A DNA stretch of 64,000 nucleotides from Pseudomonas fluorescens (GCF_018614775.1 NZ_JAGGOF010000032.1:35135-99134); one strand, 5' to 3'. Positions 1 through 9,319 are shown, counted from the first letter of the stretch. Program-made: numbers and translations. The notes: a model not told the origin generated them from the letters alone.

Positions 1-346
1 AGACCACCGACAGCAGTGCACAAGTTGTTCCAAGCCCACTGGACAGGACCGCCGCCACCAACGCCAGGCCAACCGTCAGCCGCGCGCCCACCAGAATGCG
101 GCTGAGCATGTCGCGCCCCAGGTAATCGGTGCCCAACGGGTAGACGGCGCTGAGGCTGTCAAAGACATTGTCAGAGACCACTTCCCCCACCGGGTGCGGC
201 GCCAGCCATGGGCCGAAGATCGCCACCAGCAACCAGATCGCACACATCGCGGCGCCGATCAGCCCCAGCCAGGACGAAGCATGAGCGTCCTTGCCCAATG
301 CCAGTGCGACCGCCGCCGTCGGAGATTTCACAATGGGATTGTTCAT
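1..346 (-). CDS. ABC transporter permease, DppC-like (3' part outside window)
   Basis: This is the N-terminal part of an inner-membrane permease of the dipeptide/opine importer family; the C-terminal part lies beyond the left window edge. The protein begins MNNPIVKSP, has a first membrane segment (WLGLIGAAMCAIWLLVAIFG) and then the family's periplasmic signature GTDYLGRDMLSRIL about 80 residues in, which is typical of DppC-type partners. Its ATG overlaps the TGA of the upstream dppB-like gene (ATGA), so the two permeases are translationally coupled. It would pair with that permease and the binding protein further upstream to import a small peptide- or opine-like solute. ATPase genes are presumably to the left. 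The substrate cannot be read from the sequence. Confidence 0.9.
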   Translation of the reverse strand, partial: MNNPIVKSPTAAVALALGKDAHASSWLGLIGAAMCAIWLLVAIFGPWLAPHPVGEVVSDNVFDSLSAVYPLGTDYLGRDMLSRILVGARLTVGLALVAAVLSSGLGTTCALLSVV

Positions 347-1299
347 TGATTTCTCAGCCTCGGATTGGAAAGGATCGCGCACAGATCGGCAATCAGCACC
401 AACATCAGGTACGCCGTGCAGAACAGCATGGTGCAGGCCTGGACCAGCGCCATGTCGCGGTTGGTCACGGCATCGACCATCAGGCTGGCAATGCCGGGGT
501 AGTTGAAAATCGTCTCGACAATCACCACCCCGCCCAGCAGGTAGGAGAGGCTCAAGGCGATGGCGTTGGCAATCGGCCCGATGGCGTTGGGCAAGGCGTG
601 GCGCAGCACCACCCGCACCGGGCTCACGCCTTTGAGACGGGCCATTTCCACATAAGGACTGTCGAGTTGATCAATGACCGCTGCCCGGGTCATGCGCGCC
701 ATCTGCGCGACGATCACGCAGCACAGCGTCATGACCGGCAAGGCATAGGTGCGCATGAACTGCAGCGGTGAGGTGATCTCGCTGGCGTAGGACAGCGCGG
801 AAAGCCAGCCCAGGTTCACTGCGAAAATCAGCACCGCCAGGGTGGCGACCAGGAACTCCGGGACCGCCACCATCATCAGGGTAAAGAAACTCACGAAGCC
901 GTCGATGCGCCCACCCCGGCCCATCGCCGAACCAATGCCGAGGATCAAGGCCACGGGCACCGAAACGAGCGCCGTGGTGGCGGCCAGCATCAGCGTGTTC
1001 GGTACCCTGCCCGCCATCAGCTCGGTGACCGGCACGGCATTGGACACCGAGACGCCCATGTCGCCACCAAGCAAGCTCATCAACCAGTGCAGGTAGCGCA
1101 ACACACCGGGCTGATCGAGCCCCATTTTCGCCCGCAGGGCCGCGACCTGTTCAGGCGTGGCGAACTGGCCCAGGGACTGTTGCGCCGCATCGCCCGGCAA
1201 CACCGCCGTAATGGCGAAGACCACCATCGAGACGATCAACAGCGTCACGATCGCGGCGCCCAGGCGCCGACCGATCAACCACAGTGTGTTGCTATTCAT
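343..1299 (-). CDS. ABC transporter permease, DppB-like
   Basis: This 318-residue inner-membrane permease belongs to the DppB/OppB family, at full family length. It has an N-terminal membrane helix (residues about 10-32), the conserved early periplasmic segment with MGLDQPGVLRYLHWL, and the cytoplasmic coupling loop EMARLKGVSPVRVVLRHALPN near residues 215-235, which contacts the ATPase subunits. The start is supported by an AGGAG sequence a few bases upstream. It lies 43 bp after the binding-protein gene and overlaps the next permease by 4 bp, so it belongs to a minus-strand operon with an FAD oxidoreductase and a HAD-family hydrolase. The specificity is unknown. Confidence 0.93.
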   Translation of the reverse strand: MNSNTLWLIGRRLGAAIVTLLIVSMVVFAITAVLPGDAAQQSLGQFATPEQVAALRAKMGLDQPGVLRYLHWLMSLLGGDMGVSVSNAVPVTELMAGRVPNTLMLAATTALVSVPVALILGIGSAMGRGGRIDGFVSFFTLMMVAVPEFLVATLAVLIFAVNLGWLSALSYASEITSPLQFMRTYALPVMTLCCVIVAQMARMTRAAVIDQLDSPYVEMARLKGVSPVRVVLRHALPNAIGPIANAIALSLSYLLGGVVIVETIFNYPGIASLMVDAVTNRDMALVQACTMLFCTAYLMLVLIADLCAILSNPRLRNQ

Positions 1300-1342
1300 C
1301 AGCCTACTCCTCGTGCCATGTCACGCAGCCAGACAATGCTCA

Positions 1343-2986
1343 TCAAGCATCCAGCCAGACTTGCTCGGAGAACATGTAGCCCATGAAACCGCCCAGCGGG
1401 TTGGTGCCATAGCCTTTGACGCGCTGGTCGACGCCATCGATGTTGCTGATGAACACCGGGATGCCGATGCCGGCGTGGTCATGCACCAGGGTTTGCATGT
1501 CCGCGTACATCTTGCCGCGCTTGGCCTCGTCGGTTTCACCCCGCGCCTGCACCAGCAACTGGTCGAACTGCGGGTTCTTCCAGGCGGATTCGTTCCAGGG
1601 CGCGGTCGACTGGAAGAACTGCGAGAAGATCATGTCGGCGTTCGGTCGCGGGTTGATGTTGCCGAAGCTCAGCGGGTGCTTGGCCCAGTGGTTGGACCAG
1701 TAGCCGTCGCTCGGCAGGCGGTTGACGTTGAGCTTGAGCCCGGCCTCCTTGGCCGATTGTTGCAGCAGCACCGCGACATCCACCGAACCGGTGGCGGCCG
1801 GCGAGCACATCAGCGGCATGCTGATGCTTTCCATCCCGGCTTTCTTCAGCAGGAAACGGGCCTTTTCCGGGTCGTAGGTCCGTTGCGGCAGGTCGGCATT
1901 GTAGAAACGCGCACCGGGGGCAATCGGGTGGTCGTTGCCGACCCGGGCGAAGCCACGGAAGATTGCCGACTTCACCTGTTCCCGGTCCAGCAGCAGCTTC
2001 ATGGCCTCGGTAAATTCCGCGCTCTGGCCGGGCATCTGGTCCTGGCGGATGATCAGGTCGGTGTAGTTGCCCGACGGCGAGTCCACGACCCGATGCCTGG
2101 CGCTGTCCTTGATGCGGGTGGTCGAGCGCGGGTTCACTTCGTTGATGATTTGCATATCGCCCGAGAGCAGTGCATTGACCCGTGACGGCTCGTCGCCGAT
2201 GCCGATGAACTCGATCTCGTCCAGGTACGGCAGGCCCGGCTTCCAGTAGTTGGGATTGCGTACCCCGATCGAACGGACGCCCGGCTTGAACTCCTTGACC
2301 TTGAACGGCCCGGTGCCGATGCCCTGGCTGAAGTCACTGGTGCCTTCGGGCACGATCAGCAGGTGGGAAATGGCAAGGATCGACGGCAGTTCAGCGTTCG
2401 GGCCGCTCAGGCGTATCTGCACCTCATGGGTGCCGTTGGCCTTGACCTCGTCGAACTGCCCCGCCAGCGGCAAGACCTTGGACCCGGTGATCGGGTCCTT
2501 ATGGCGCAGCAGCGAGAACACCACGTCGGCGGCTGTCAGCGCCTTGCCGTTGTGGAACGTGACTTCCTTGCGCAGGGTAATCACCCAGAGCGTCGCGTCG
2601 GTGGTGTCGATGCGCTCGGCCAGTTCCAGTTGCGGCACCATGTGGCTGTCGAAACGGGTCAGGCCGTTGTAGAACATGTAATGACGCACGTAGTCGGTGG
2701 ACGACGAGCCCTTGGCCGGGTCCAGGGTGTCGGCGGTGGAGCTGGAGATACCGGCGACGCGGATGCGCCCGCCAGGCTTGCCTTTGCCGGGGCTGGCCTC
2801 TTCATCGGCGAACAACTTGCCGGCGGCGCCGAACAGGCTGCCGGCGCCCGCTGCTGCCACGCCCGCCACCCCGAGCATTTGCAAGGCATGGCGGCGGGAC
2901 ATGCCGCGGTTGAGCCCTTCGAAAACACGCAGACTTTCTGTACCGGTGACCAACTGGTCTTTGATGCCGTTTTTATCGTCACTCAT
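1343..2986 (-). CDS. ABC transporter substrate-binding protein, family 5 (Tat-exported)
   Basis: This 547-residue protein is a periplasmic solute-binding protein of the peptide/nickel/opine class (SBP family 5). It starts with a 28-residue hydrophilic extension followed by SRRHALQML and an alanine/glycine-rich hydrophobic stretch (residues about 30-60), a twin-arginine signal rather than a Sec signal. The mature part has the family pattern of TADTLDPAK, LAERIDTTDATLWVITLRKEVTFHNG and GIGTGPFKVKEFKPG. A Tat signal suggests export after folding. It is encoded first among the transporter genes, directly after the FAD oxidoreductase, with an AAGG ribosome site. Neighbouring oxidase, hydrolase and aldehyde dehydrogenase genes point to an amine- or amino-acid-derived ligand, but that is inference. 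Confidence 0.92.
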   Translation of the reverse strand: MSDDKNGIKDQLVTGTESLRVFEGLNRGMSRRHALQMLGVAGVAAAGAGSLFGAAGKLFADEEASPGKGKPGGRIRVAGISSSTADTLDPAKGSSSTDYVRHYMFYNGLTRFDSHMVPQLELAERIDTTDATLWVITLRKEVTFHNGKALTAADVVFSLLRHKDPITGSKVLPLAGQFDEVKANGTHEVQIRLSGPNAELPSILAISHLLIVPEGTSDFSQGIGTGPFKVKEFKPGVRSIGVRNPNYWKPGLPYLDEIEFIGIGDEPSRVNALLSGDMQIINEVNPRSTTRIKDSARHRVVDSPSGNYTDLIIRQDQMPGQSAEFTEAMKLLLDREQVKSAIFRGFARVGNDHPIAPGARFYNADLPQRTYDPEKARFLLKKAGMESISMPLMCSPAATGSVDVAVLLQQSAKEAGLKLNVNRLPSDGYWSNHWAKHPLSFGNINPRPNADMIFSQFFQSTAPWNESAWKNPQFDQLLVQARGETDEAKRGKMYADMQTLVHDHAGIGIPVFISNIDGVDQRVKGYGTNPLGGFMGYMFSEQVWLDA

Positions 2987-3071
2987 GTCTGTTCTACCTT
3001 TCGGAAAATGGTTGGGCTCGATTGCGCACGGTTAACGCAACGGGTTGAAACGCCAAACAACTTCATGAAAC

Positions 3072-4346
3072 TCAGTGCAGGTAATCCTGCAGGCGGTAGT
3101 ACGCACCCACCAGCGGCAGGAACCAGGGCTTGCCGAAGTGCCCGGGAATGGCCGGCCAGTCGAGTTCGCGCCAGGGGTTGGCCTCGACCTTGCCCGCCAT
3201 GACCTCGGCCATGACCTGGCCCATGTGCACCGACATCTGCACGCCATGGCCGCTGTAGCCCATGGAGTGGAAAACCCCGCCATGCTGGCCGGCCCGGGGT
3301 AAACGATCGGACGTCATGTCCACCAGGCCGCCCCAGCAATAATCGATTCTGGTGTTCGCCAACTGCGGGAACATCTGCACCATCGCCGCTTGCAGCACCT
3401 TGCCGCTCTTGGCGTCGGAAACGCTGTCGGACATGGCAAACCGCGCACGGCCGCCAAACAGCAGGCGGTTGTCCGGGGTCAGTCGGAAGTAATTACCGAT
3501 CATCCGGCTGGTGACGTAGGAGCGCCGAGCCGGCAGCAAGCTGTCGATCAAGGCGTCCGGCAATACTTCGGTGGCCACCACGAAGCTGCCCACCGGCACG
3601 ATCCGCCGCCGATACCAGCCCAGGTCGCCCTGCTGGCTTGCACCGGTCGCCAGCAGCACTTGCGAGGCGTGCAGCGTGCCTTTGCTGGTGTTGACCTGAT
3701 AGCCGCCCGCGCTGGCCTTCCAGTCTTTTACCGTGGTGCCCTGGAAGATCAACGCGCCGTGACGCGCCGCCGCCTCGGCCAAGCCGACGCCGAAGCGCCC
3801 GACGTGCATCTGCACACCATTGCGCTGCAGCAGGCCGCCGTGGAACTGGCTGGAATTGACTTCCGTCCGGGTCTCTTGGGCCGACAGCAGCTCCACCTGT
3901 GCATCGACCTCCTTGCGGATCAGCTCACAGGTGCGCGCCAACCCTTCGTAGTGCATCGGCTTGGCGGCCAGCTTGAGCTTGCCGTTGCGCTTGAGGTCGC
4001 AGGCAATCCCCTCCTGCTCCACCAGCGCGACGACGCTCTGCACGGCGCTTTCGTAGGCCTGGTAATAAGCTCGCGCTTTATCGGCGCCAAGGCTGGCGGT
4101 AAGGGCCACGTAGTCCTGGGCGACACCCGTGCTGCAATGCCCGCCATTGCGCCCCGATGCCTCGCCAAGCACCCGTCCCGCTTCCAGCACCGCCACGCTG
4201 GCGCCCTTCAAAGCCAGGGCGCGGGCCGCCGCCAGGCCGGTAAAACCGCCACCGACGATGGCGACATCGACCTGCCCGGGCAACCCGCCAAGCTGGGCAC
4301 CGGTGAAGGCCGGTGCGGTATCGAGCCAATAGGACTCACTGCCCAT
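3072..4346 (-). CDS. FAD-dependent oxidoreductase, DadA/PuuB-like
   Basis: This 424-residue flavoprotein belongs to the DAO/PuuB group (gamma-glutamylputrescine oxidase-like) that oxidises amines or amino acids. The FAD-binding Rossmann motif is VAIVGGGFTGLAAARAL near residues 28-44, followed by the acidic ribose contact VLEAG and the group's second signature GEASGRNGGH. Near the C-terminus are GGLVDMTSDRLPR and HSMGYSGHGVQMSV, as in PuuB-type enzymes. The start has a good upstream AAAGGGG. It lies between a HAD hydrolase gene and a peptide/opine ABC importer, with an aldehyde dehydrogenase divergent from the cluster, so it probably oxidises the imported amine to an aldehyde. The exact substrate is not determined. 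Confidence 0.9.
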   Translation of the reverse strand: MGSESYWLDTAPAFTGAQLGGLPGQVDVAIVGGGFTGLAAARALALKGASVAVLEAGRVLGEASGRNGGHCSTGVAQDYVALTASLGADKARAYYQAYESAVQSVVALVEQEGIACDLKRNGKLKLAAKPMHYEGLARTCELIRKEVDAQVELLSAQETRTEVNSSQFHGGLLQRNGVQMHVGRFGVGLAEAAARHGALIFQGTTVKDWKASAGGYQVNTSKGTLHASQVLLATGASQQGDLGWYRRRIVPVGSFVVATEVLPDALIDSLLPARRSYVTSRMIGNYFRLTPDNRLLFGGRARFAMSDSVSDAKSGKVLQAAMVQMFPQLANTRIDYCWGGLVDMTSDRLPRAGQHGGVFHSMGYSGHGVQMSVHMGQVMAEVMAGKVEANPWRELDWPAIPGHFGKPWFLPLVGAYYRLQDYLH

Positions 4347-4382
4347 GTCTAACCCCTTTCACCTTGAAGAGTGCGCCCGGAC

Positions 4383-5051
4383 TCAGAGCCCGACCAAACC
4401 AGCCAAGCCGCCGATATCCGGGATCTGGTGGTAGCCATAGATGGCATTGGCCGGCTGCTCGTGACCCCGGGCGACGAAGGCCTTGTTCTTGATTTTCATG
4501 TCGTGGGCCGACATCAGGTCGTAACGGAAGCTCGACGACACATGCAGCACGTCCTCCGGCCCGCAGCCGAGGTTATCGAGCATGAATTCGAAAGCGGCCA
4601 GGCGCGGTTTGTAGGCCTGGGCCTGCTGGGCAGTGAAGACTTTATGGAACGGCGCGCCGAGCTTGTCGACGTTGGACATGATCTGCTCGTCCATCGCGTT
4701 GGAAAAAATCACCAGGGGGATCTTGTCGGCAATTTTCGACAGGCCTGCCGGTACGTCGGCGTGGGGGCCCCAGGTTGGAACGGCGTCGTAATAGAGCTGG
4801 CCTTCGCCGCGGTATTCGACACCCCAGCGCTTGCAGACCCGCATCAGCGACGTCTTGATGATTTCATCATAGGGCCGCCAGTCACCCATCACCTGGTCCA
4901 GGCGATAAGCGGAGAAGTCCTTGACAAACTGGTCCATCTGCCCGGCGTCGACACGATCGGCGAACAGCTCGCGCGTCATGGTGCCCATCTGGAAATTGGT
5001 CAGCGTGCCGTAGCAGTCGAAGGTGATGTACTTGGGACGAAGAAAGCTCAT
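4383..5051 (-). CDS. HAD-superfamily hydrolase, type II haloacid dehalogenase-like
   Basis: This 222-residue soluble enzyme is of the haloacid dehalogenase type II class. The nucleophile is Asp12 in TFDCYGTL, motif II is VIFSNAMD, the motif III lysine lies in AYKPRLAAFEFML, and motif IV is the SSSFRYDLMSAHDM stretch, close to the SSNAWDAAGA form of true dehalogenases but not identical. An upstream in-frame extension to 5123 is possible, but the ATG at 5051 begins directly with the HAD fold. The gene heads the minus-strand cluster with the FAD oxidoreductase and ABC importer. Its role may be dehalogenation or phosphatase/dehydratase-like chemistry on a pathway intermediate; I cannot choose. 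Confidence 0.85.
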   Translation of the reverse strand: MSFLRPKYITFDCYGTLTNFQMGTMTRELFADRVDAGQMDQFVKDFSAYRLDQVMGDWRPYDEIIKTSLMRVCKRWGVEYRGEGQLYYDAVPTWGPHADVPAGLSKIADKIPLVIFSNAMDEQIMSNVDKLGAPFHKVFTAQQAQAYKPRLAAFEFMLDNLGCGPEDVLHVSSSFRYDLMSAHDMKIKNKAFVARGHEQPANAIYGYHQIPDIGGLAGLVGL

Positions 5052-5372
5052 GAGTGCGGTCCTGATCGTAGTTGAAGGCATGACGTGGCAAACATTGATG
5101 CCGCTCGTGAAGCACCGCTGCAACGCTGCATCACGTTTTCATTACAACACCATGAGACCGTGGATAAATCGTTAAAAATACCGACCGCTTGGTACAAACC
5201 ACCGTTTTGCGGCACTCGCTCAGCAGACTTTGCGGGACGCTCCAGGCGTGGGCGCTGCGCCCGTGTTCCTGGGGTTTGCGGGCAGTTATGGTGCGCCGGA
5301 CAGGGCTATGGGGAGGTGTTTGCGGCAGAATCTATGCCCTAATGGGGTAGCTTCAGCTTTTGTGTTGAATGG

Positions 5373-5480
5373 GCCGACGTCTTCGCGAGCAAGCTCGCTC
5401 CCACAAGGTTCGGCGTGCACACCGAATGTGTGATTCGAGCAAAAATCCTGTGGGAGCGAGCCTGCTCGCGATGGCGGCGT
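5373..5480. repeat. REP pair (inverted, type A) in a 600-bp intergenic region
   Basis: Two REP elements sit head to head: CGCGAGCAAGCTCGCTCCCACA near 5384-5405 and its inverse TGTGGGAGCGAGCCTGCTCGCG near 5449-5470, spaced about 45 bp. They lie between the divergent HAD hydrolase and aldehyde dehydrogenase genes. The rest of the gap (5052-5675) has no convincing ORF and must hold the two divergent promoters; I could not identify them. Confidence 0.9.
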
Positions 5481-5675
5481 CATGGCCCAGTTGATCAGCA
5501 CCGTGAGACCTGCGCCGCTACGTTTGCAAAGTCGGCCCGGCATATACAGCAGATTCTCCTTTACCAGGCGCAACAACGGCACACGTCAACGAGATGCCTT
5601 TGATAATTTATTGAACAGAAACGGCATCAGGAACTGCTGCCGGCCATCGCATCACGCTGCATGGGAGCCCGTTGG

Positions 5676-7124
5676 ATGACCACCCAAACTTCAAATAGCC
5701 CGCTGACCTATGGGCAGTTCTATATCAATGGCGACTGGTCGTTTCCAGCGCATCCGGCGACGCTGCCGGTGGTCAACCCGGCCACCGAGGAGGTGGTCGC
5801 CGAGGTCGCCCGAGGCTCCAGCGAGGATGTCGACCGGGCGGTAGCCGCGGCGCGTGCAGCGTTTGCGGGTTGGTCCGCCACCCCGGTAGATGTTCGCGTC
5901 TCGATCCTTGGAAAAATCCATGAGCTGATCCTTGAACGCAAAGAGCAACTGGCCCAGGCGCTCTCGCTGGAAATGGGCGCGGCCATCGGTTTTGCCCGGG
6001 CCATGCAAGTGCCGCTGGCCGCCGAACACGTGCGGGTGGCCCGTGACCTGCTGTCCACCTATGCGTTTCGCAAGGTCGAGAACGGCACCGCCATCGACCG
6101 CGAACCCATCGGCGTCTGCGGCCTTATCACGCCCTGGAACTGGCCGCTGTATCAGATCACCGCCAAAGTCGCCCCGGCGATTGCCGCCGGCTGCACGGTG
6201 GTGCTCAAGCCCAGCGAACTGTCACCGCTGAGCGCCCTGCTCTTCGCGCAACTGGTGCATGACGCAGGCCTGCCTGCGGGCGTCTTCAACCTGGTGAACG
6301 GCAGCGGCGCCGACGTCGGCGCGGCCATGGCGGCGCATCACGATATCGACATGATTTCCATCACCGGCTCGAACCGTGCGGGCGCGCTGGTGGCCCAGGC
6401 CGCCGCCCCGACGGTGAAACGTGTCACCCAGGAATTGGGGGGGAAGTCGCCGAACGTGCTGCTGCCCGACGCCGACTTCGCCAAGGCCGTGCCGCTGGGC
6501 GTGATGTCGGCGTTCCGCAACGTTGGCCAATCGTGCAGCGCGCCGACCCGGATGATCGTGCCGCGCAACCGCCTGGCTGAAGTCGAAGCGCTGGCCGCCG
6601 CAACGGCCAACGCGATCATTGTCGGCGACCCGCAATCAGAGGAAACCGTACTCGGTCCCATCGCTAACGAAGCCCAGTTCATCCGGGTGCAGGCGATGAT
6701 TGAAGCGGGCCTGGCTGAAGGCGCGAAACGGGTGTGCGGCGGCCCCGGGCGGGTGCAGGGCTTTGCCAAGGGCTTCTACACCCAACCAACGGTTTTCTCG
6801 AACGTGGACAGCGCCATGCGCATCGCCCAGGAAGAAATCTTCGGGCCGGTGCTGTGCCTTATCCCGTATGACACGGTGGAGGAAGCCATCGCCATCGCCA
6901 ACGACACCGTCTATGGACTCAGCGCCCATGTGCAAGGACAGGACCTTGAGCTGGCGCGCAGCGTGGCGTCACGTATCCGCTCCGGTCAGGTGCTGTTGAA
7001 CTACCCGGCGTGGAACCCGATGGCGCCGTTCGGTGGGTACAAGCGCTCTGGAAATGGGCGAGAGTATGGCGTCCATGGGTTCGAGGAATACCTGGAGACC
7101 AAGGCAATTATCGGGTTTGGTTGA
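5676..7124 (+). CDS. Aldehyde dehydrogenase family protein
   Basis: This 482-residue NAD(P)+-dependent aldehyde dehydrogenase oxidises an aldehyde to the carboxylate in the cytosol. The general base is Glu253 in QELGGKSPN and the catalytic cysteine is Cys287 in NVGQSCSAPTRM, with the usual 34-residue spacing. PWNWPLYQITAKVAPAIAAG is the NAD-binding segment, and EEIFGPVLC and GGYKRSGNGREYG are the C-terminal family signatures. I chose the ATG at 5676 over the in-frame ATG at 5661 because GGGAG lies 9 bp upstream of it. It is divergent from the ABC importer/FAD oxidase cluster and could oxidise the aldehyde made by that oxidase. Confidence 0.95.
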   Translation: MTTQTSNSPLTYGQFYINGDWSFPAHPATLPVVNPATEEVVAEVARGSSEDVDRAVAAARAAFAGWSATPVDVRVSILGKIHELILERKEQLAQALSLEMGAAIGFARAMQVPLAAEHVRVARDLLSTYAFRKVENGTAIDREPIGVCGLITPWNWPLYQITAKVAPAIAAGCTVVLKPSELSPLSALLFAQLVHDAGLPAGVFNLVNGSGADVGAAMAAHHDIDMISITGSNRAGALVAQAAAPTVKRVTQELGGKSPNVLLPDADFAKAVPLGVMSAFRNVGQSCSAPTRMIVPRNRLAEVEALAAATANAIIVGDPQSEETVLGPIANEAQFIRVQAMIEAGLAEGAKRVCGGPGRVQGFAKGFYTQPTVFSNVDSAMRIAQEEIFGPVLCLIPYDTVEEAIAIANDTVYGLSAHVQGQDLELARSVASRIRSGQVLLNYPAWNPMAPFGGYKRSGNGREYGVHGFEEYLETKAIIGFG

Positions 7125-7129
7125 TCGCC

Positions 7130-7519
7130 CTACTCGGACCGATCCGTGCCTTCACGGTCACCTTCGTACTGTTTCATGTGCGCGAACGGCGGCAACCAGC
7201 CCTCGCGCCGACGGGTCCAGCACTCGTACGTGGGTATCAGTTGGTCCGGGGCATCCAGGGAACCCAGGTGCACTTCAATTTCGTCACCGCTGCGGGTGAA
7301 CACCGACGAGCCGCAACGGGGGCAGAAAAAGCGTCCGGCGTAGTCCCGGGTTTCGCCCTCGATGATGACGGCAGTCTCGGGGAACATGGCCGCCGCAAAG
7401 AACAGCGCGCCGTGGTGTTTGCGACAATCGAGGCAGTGGCAAAGGCCGACCCGATAGGGGCGCCCCGAGGCTTCGATGCGCACGTTGCCGCACAGGCATC
7501 CGCCGGTGAATCGGTCCAT
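7130..7519 (-). CDS. GFA / CENP-V family zinc protein
   Basis: This 129-residue cytosolic protein has the fold of glutathione-dependent formaldehyde-activating enzymes. The zinc ligands are visible: GGCLCGN (Cys8, Cys10), LCHCLDCRK (Cys27, Cys29, Cys32) and FFCPRCGSSVF (Cys66, Cys69). The start at 7519 is preceded by GAGGAG; an in-frame start 7 codons earlier has no better signal. It converges with the aldehyde dehydrogenase, ending 5 bp after its stop. GFA-like proteins are very diverse, and most do not act on formaldehyde, so the function remains open. Confidence 0.88.
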   Translation of the reverse strand: MDRFTGGCLCGNVRIEASGRPYRVGLCHCLDCRKHHGALFFAAAMFPETAVIIEGETRDYAGRFFCPRCGSSVFTRSGDEIEVHLGSLDAPDQLIPTYECWTRRREGWLPPFAHMKQYEGDREGTDRSE

Positions 7520-7587
7520 GGTGTGTCTCCTCGCGGTCAAGGTGGTCGACTTACCGCTTCGACCGCCCTGCCCAGCCTTGGTTTAGT

Positions 7588-8331
7588 TCATCCATGGCCC
7601 GCCATCGGCACCGCCATCAGCAATATCGCGGTCCCATGGGTCGCGATTGACGCTACCACCCCGTAGCGCATGCGCACCAACCCGCAGGCCAGCCCTTCAA
7701 TCAACGTGAAGAGCAAGACCGGCCAGCCGAGTTGAGTCACGCTCAACGCGAGAAACCCATGGCACGCCGCGAATGTCACGCCGCTGATCAGCGCCGCTCG
7801 CAAAGCGCTGACATGCCGTTCGAGATGGCCCTGGAGGAAGCCGCGCAACAACACTTCTTCCAGCGTATTGGCGCCATAGGCCAGCACCACCATGCCTGGC
7901 AACCATGTCCAATAGCCTGGCAATGTCGTCGCATCAACCGCTTGATGAAGCCGCAGCGGCAGACCGATCACGCAGCCCACGGCAACGCCCACGGCCAGGC
8001 CTGCCAGCCGATTGCCCTTGGACCAGACCACCAGTTGCCACAAGTCTGGCAAAAAGCGGGCGCTCAGCGCGACCAGTACCAGCGACGATACACCCAGCAT
8101 GGCCAGCACGAACGGGTTGGCGAAAAAGCCGATCTGCAAATCGCTGTCGAGGGACCACAGGCGCAGGGGCGTCATCACGTCGCGCATCAGCACGAAGGCC
8201 ATCACCAGAATCAGGATACGCATGCCCGTCTGGGTCTTCGGCGTCAGACCGAACCAGAGGCCGAAGAGCACCAGGCCCGGTGTCAGATACAGGGCGTAGT
8301 CAAGCAGTGACATGAATCCTTGGGCGATCAT
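7588..8331 (-). CDS. CPBP-family intramembrane glutamic endopeptidase
   Basis: This 247-residue polytopic membrane protein has about eight hydrophobic segments. It carries the two CPBP (Abi/Rce1-like) motifs: EEVLLRGFLQG (Glu158, Glu159, Arg163) and FAACHGF (Phe187, His191), the catalytic residues of this protease class. In bacteria such proteins process membrane or secreted peptides, or confer immunity to bacteriocins; nothing next to it looks like a bacteriocin gene. The start at 8331 has GGAAG upstream; an ATG at 8313 is also possible. Confidence 0.85.
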   Translation of the reverse strand: MIAQGFMSLLDYALYLTPGLVLFGLWFGLTPKTQTGMRILILVMAFVLMRDVMTPLRLWSLDSDLQIGFFANPFVLAMLGVSSLVLVALSARFLPDLWQLVVWSKGNRLAGLAVGVAVGCVIGLPLRLHQAVDATTLPGYWTWLPGMVVLAYGANTLEEVLLRGFLQGHLERHVSALRAALISGVTFAACHGFLALSVTQLGWPVLLFTLIEGLACGLVRMRYGVVASIATHGTAILLMAVPMAGHG

Positions 8332-8371
8332 TGGGCTTCCCTGGTTTGTAAATGGATGCGATCAGTGTTCA

Positions 8372-9295
8372 TCAATCATGCCGATCGACAACGGGTGCAT
8401 GCAACGCCATCAGCGCCACGACCCAGTCAATGAACACCCGTAACTTGGCGCTGATGTGCCGGTTCGGCGGATAGGCCAGGTAGAGCGGCATCGGGTCTAT
8501 GCGCCAGTCTTCGAACAAGGGCACGAGGCTGCCTTGCGTCTCGTATGGCCTGGACATGTACCGGGGCAGCCAAAGCACGCCCAGCCCCGCCAGGCCAGCC
8601 GCAATATAAGCGTTGCCATCGTCGACGGCCAGTGCGTAGCGGCCCTTGACCTGCAGACGTTCGCCCTGGTGATGCATCGCATAAGGCATGGGTTTGCGCG
8701 TGCGTGCCCACAAGAAACCGACAACACGGTGATGGGTGTCTTCCAGCGCCTGGGGATGGTCCGGGGTGCCGTGGCGCGCCAGGTAGCTCGGCGCCGCATA
8801 GATGCCCAGGGCCAGGTCGCCGATGCGCCGGGCGATGAGTGACTGATCCGTCAGCTCGCCGCCGCGCACCACGCAGTCGACGTTTTCATCAAGGATGTCG
8901 ACGATGCGATCACTGACGCCCAGGTCGATCTGAATGTCCGGGTAGCGCTCATAAAACGCCGGCAATGCCGGCACCAGGATCATCGCGGCCAGCGGGCTCG
9001 GCACGTCCACCCGCAGCCGCCCCCGGGGCAGCGTTTGTGCGCCGGCAAGGCTGGTCTCGGCATCGTCCATGTCCGCCAGCAGACGAATCACCCGTTCGTA
9101 ATAGACCGCGCCGTCGGCGGTGACGTTGACCTTGCGCGTGGTGCGGTTGAGCAACCTGACCCGCAAGCGTGCCTCGAGCTGCTGGACCAGCTGGGTCACG
9201 GTGGTCTTGCTCATGTGCAGCGTTTCGGCCGCCTTGGTGAAGCTGCCCGCCTCTACCACTCGCACAAACGCCTGCATCGCATCGAAACGGTCCAT
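8372..9295 (-). CDS. LysR-family transcriptional regulator
   Basis: This 307-residue LysR-type regulator has an N-terminal winged helix-turn-helix (residues 1-60, with AGSFTKAAETLHMSKTTVTQ) and a C-terminal effector domain beginning LRVDVPSPLAAM. It belongs to the group with MDRFDAMQAFVRVVEAGSF N-termini, often called DmlR-like. It is divergent from the ridA-like gene, with an inverted repeat in the shared intergenic region, so that gene is a likely target. The effector is unknown. Confidence 0.93.
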   Translation of the reverse strand: MDRFDAMQAFVRVVEAGSFTKAAETLHMSKTTVTQLVQQLEARLRVRLLNRTTRKVNVTADGAVYYERVIRLLADMDDAETSLAGAQTLPRGRLRVDVPSPLAAMILVPALPAFYERYPDIQIDLGVSDRIVDILDENVDCVVRGGELTDQSLIARRIGDLALGIYAAPSYLARHGTPDHPQALEDTHHRVVGFLWARTRKPMPYAMHHQGERLQVKGRYALAVDDGNAYIAAGLAGLGVLWLPRYMSRPYETQGSLVPLFEDWRIDPMPLYLAYPPNRHISAKLRVFIDWVVALMALHAPVVDRHD

Positions 9296-9319
9296 TGCGG
9301 CCTCGGGTACTCATCGGAT

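Noticed and set aside
7588..8331. Bacteriocin-immunity system from the CPBP protease
   Set aside because: No double-glycine leader peptide or ABC exporter gene is next to it; the family is also widespread without bacteriocins.
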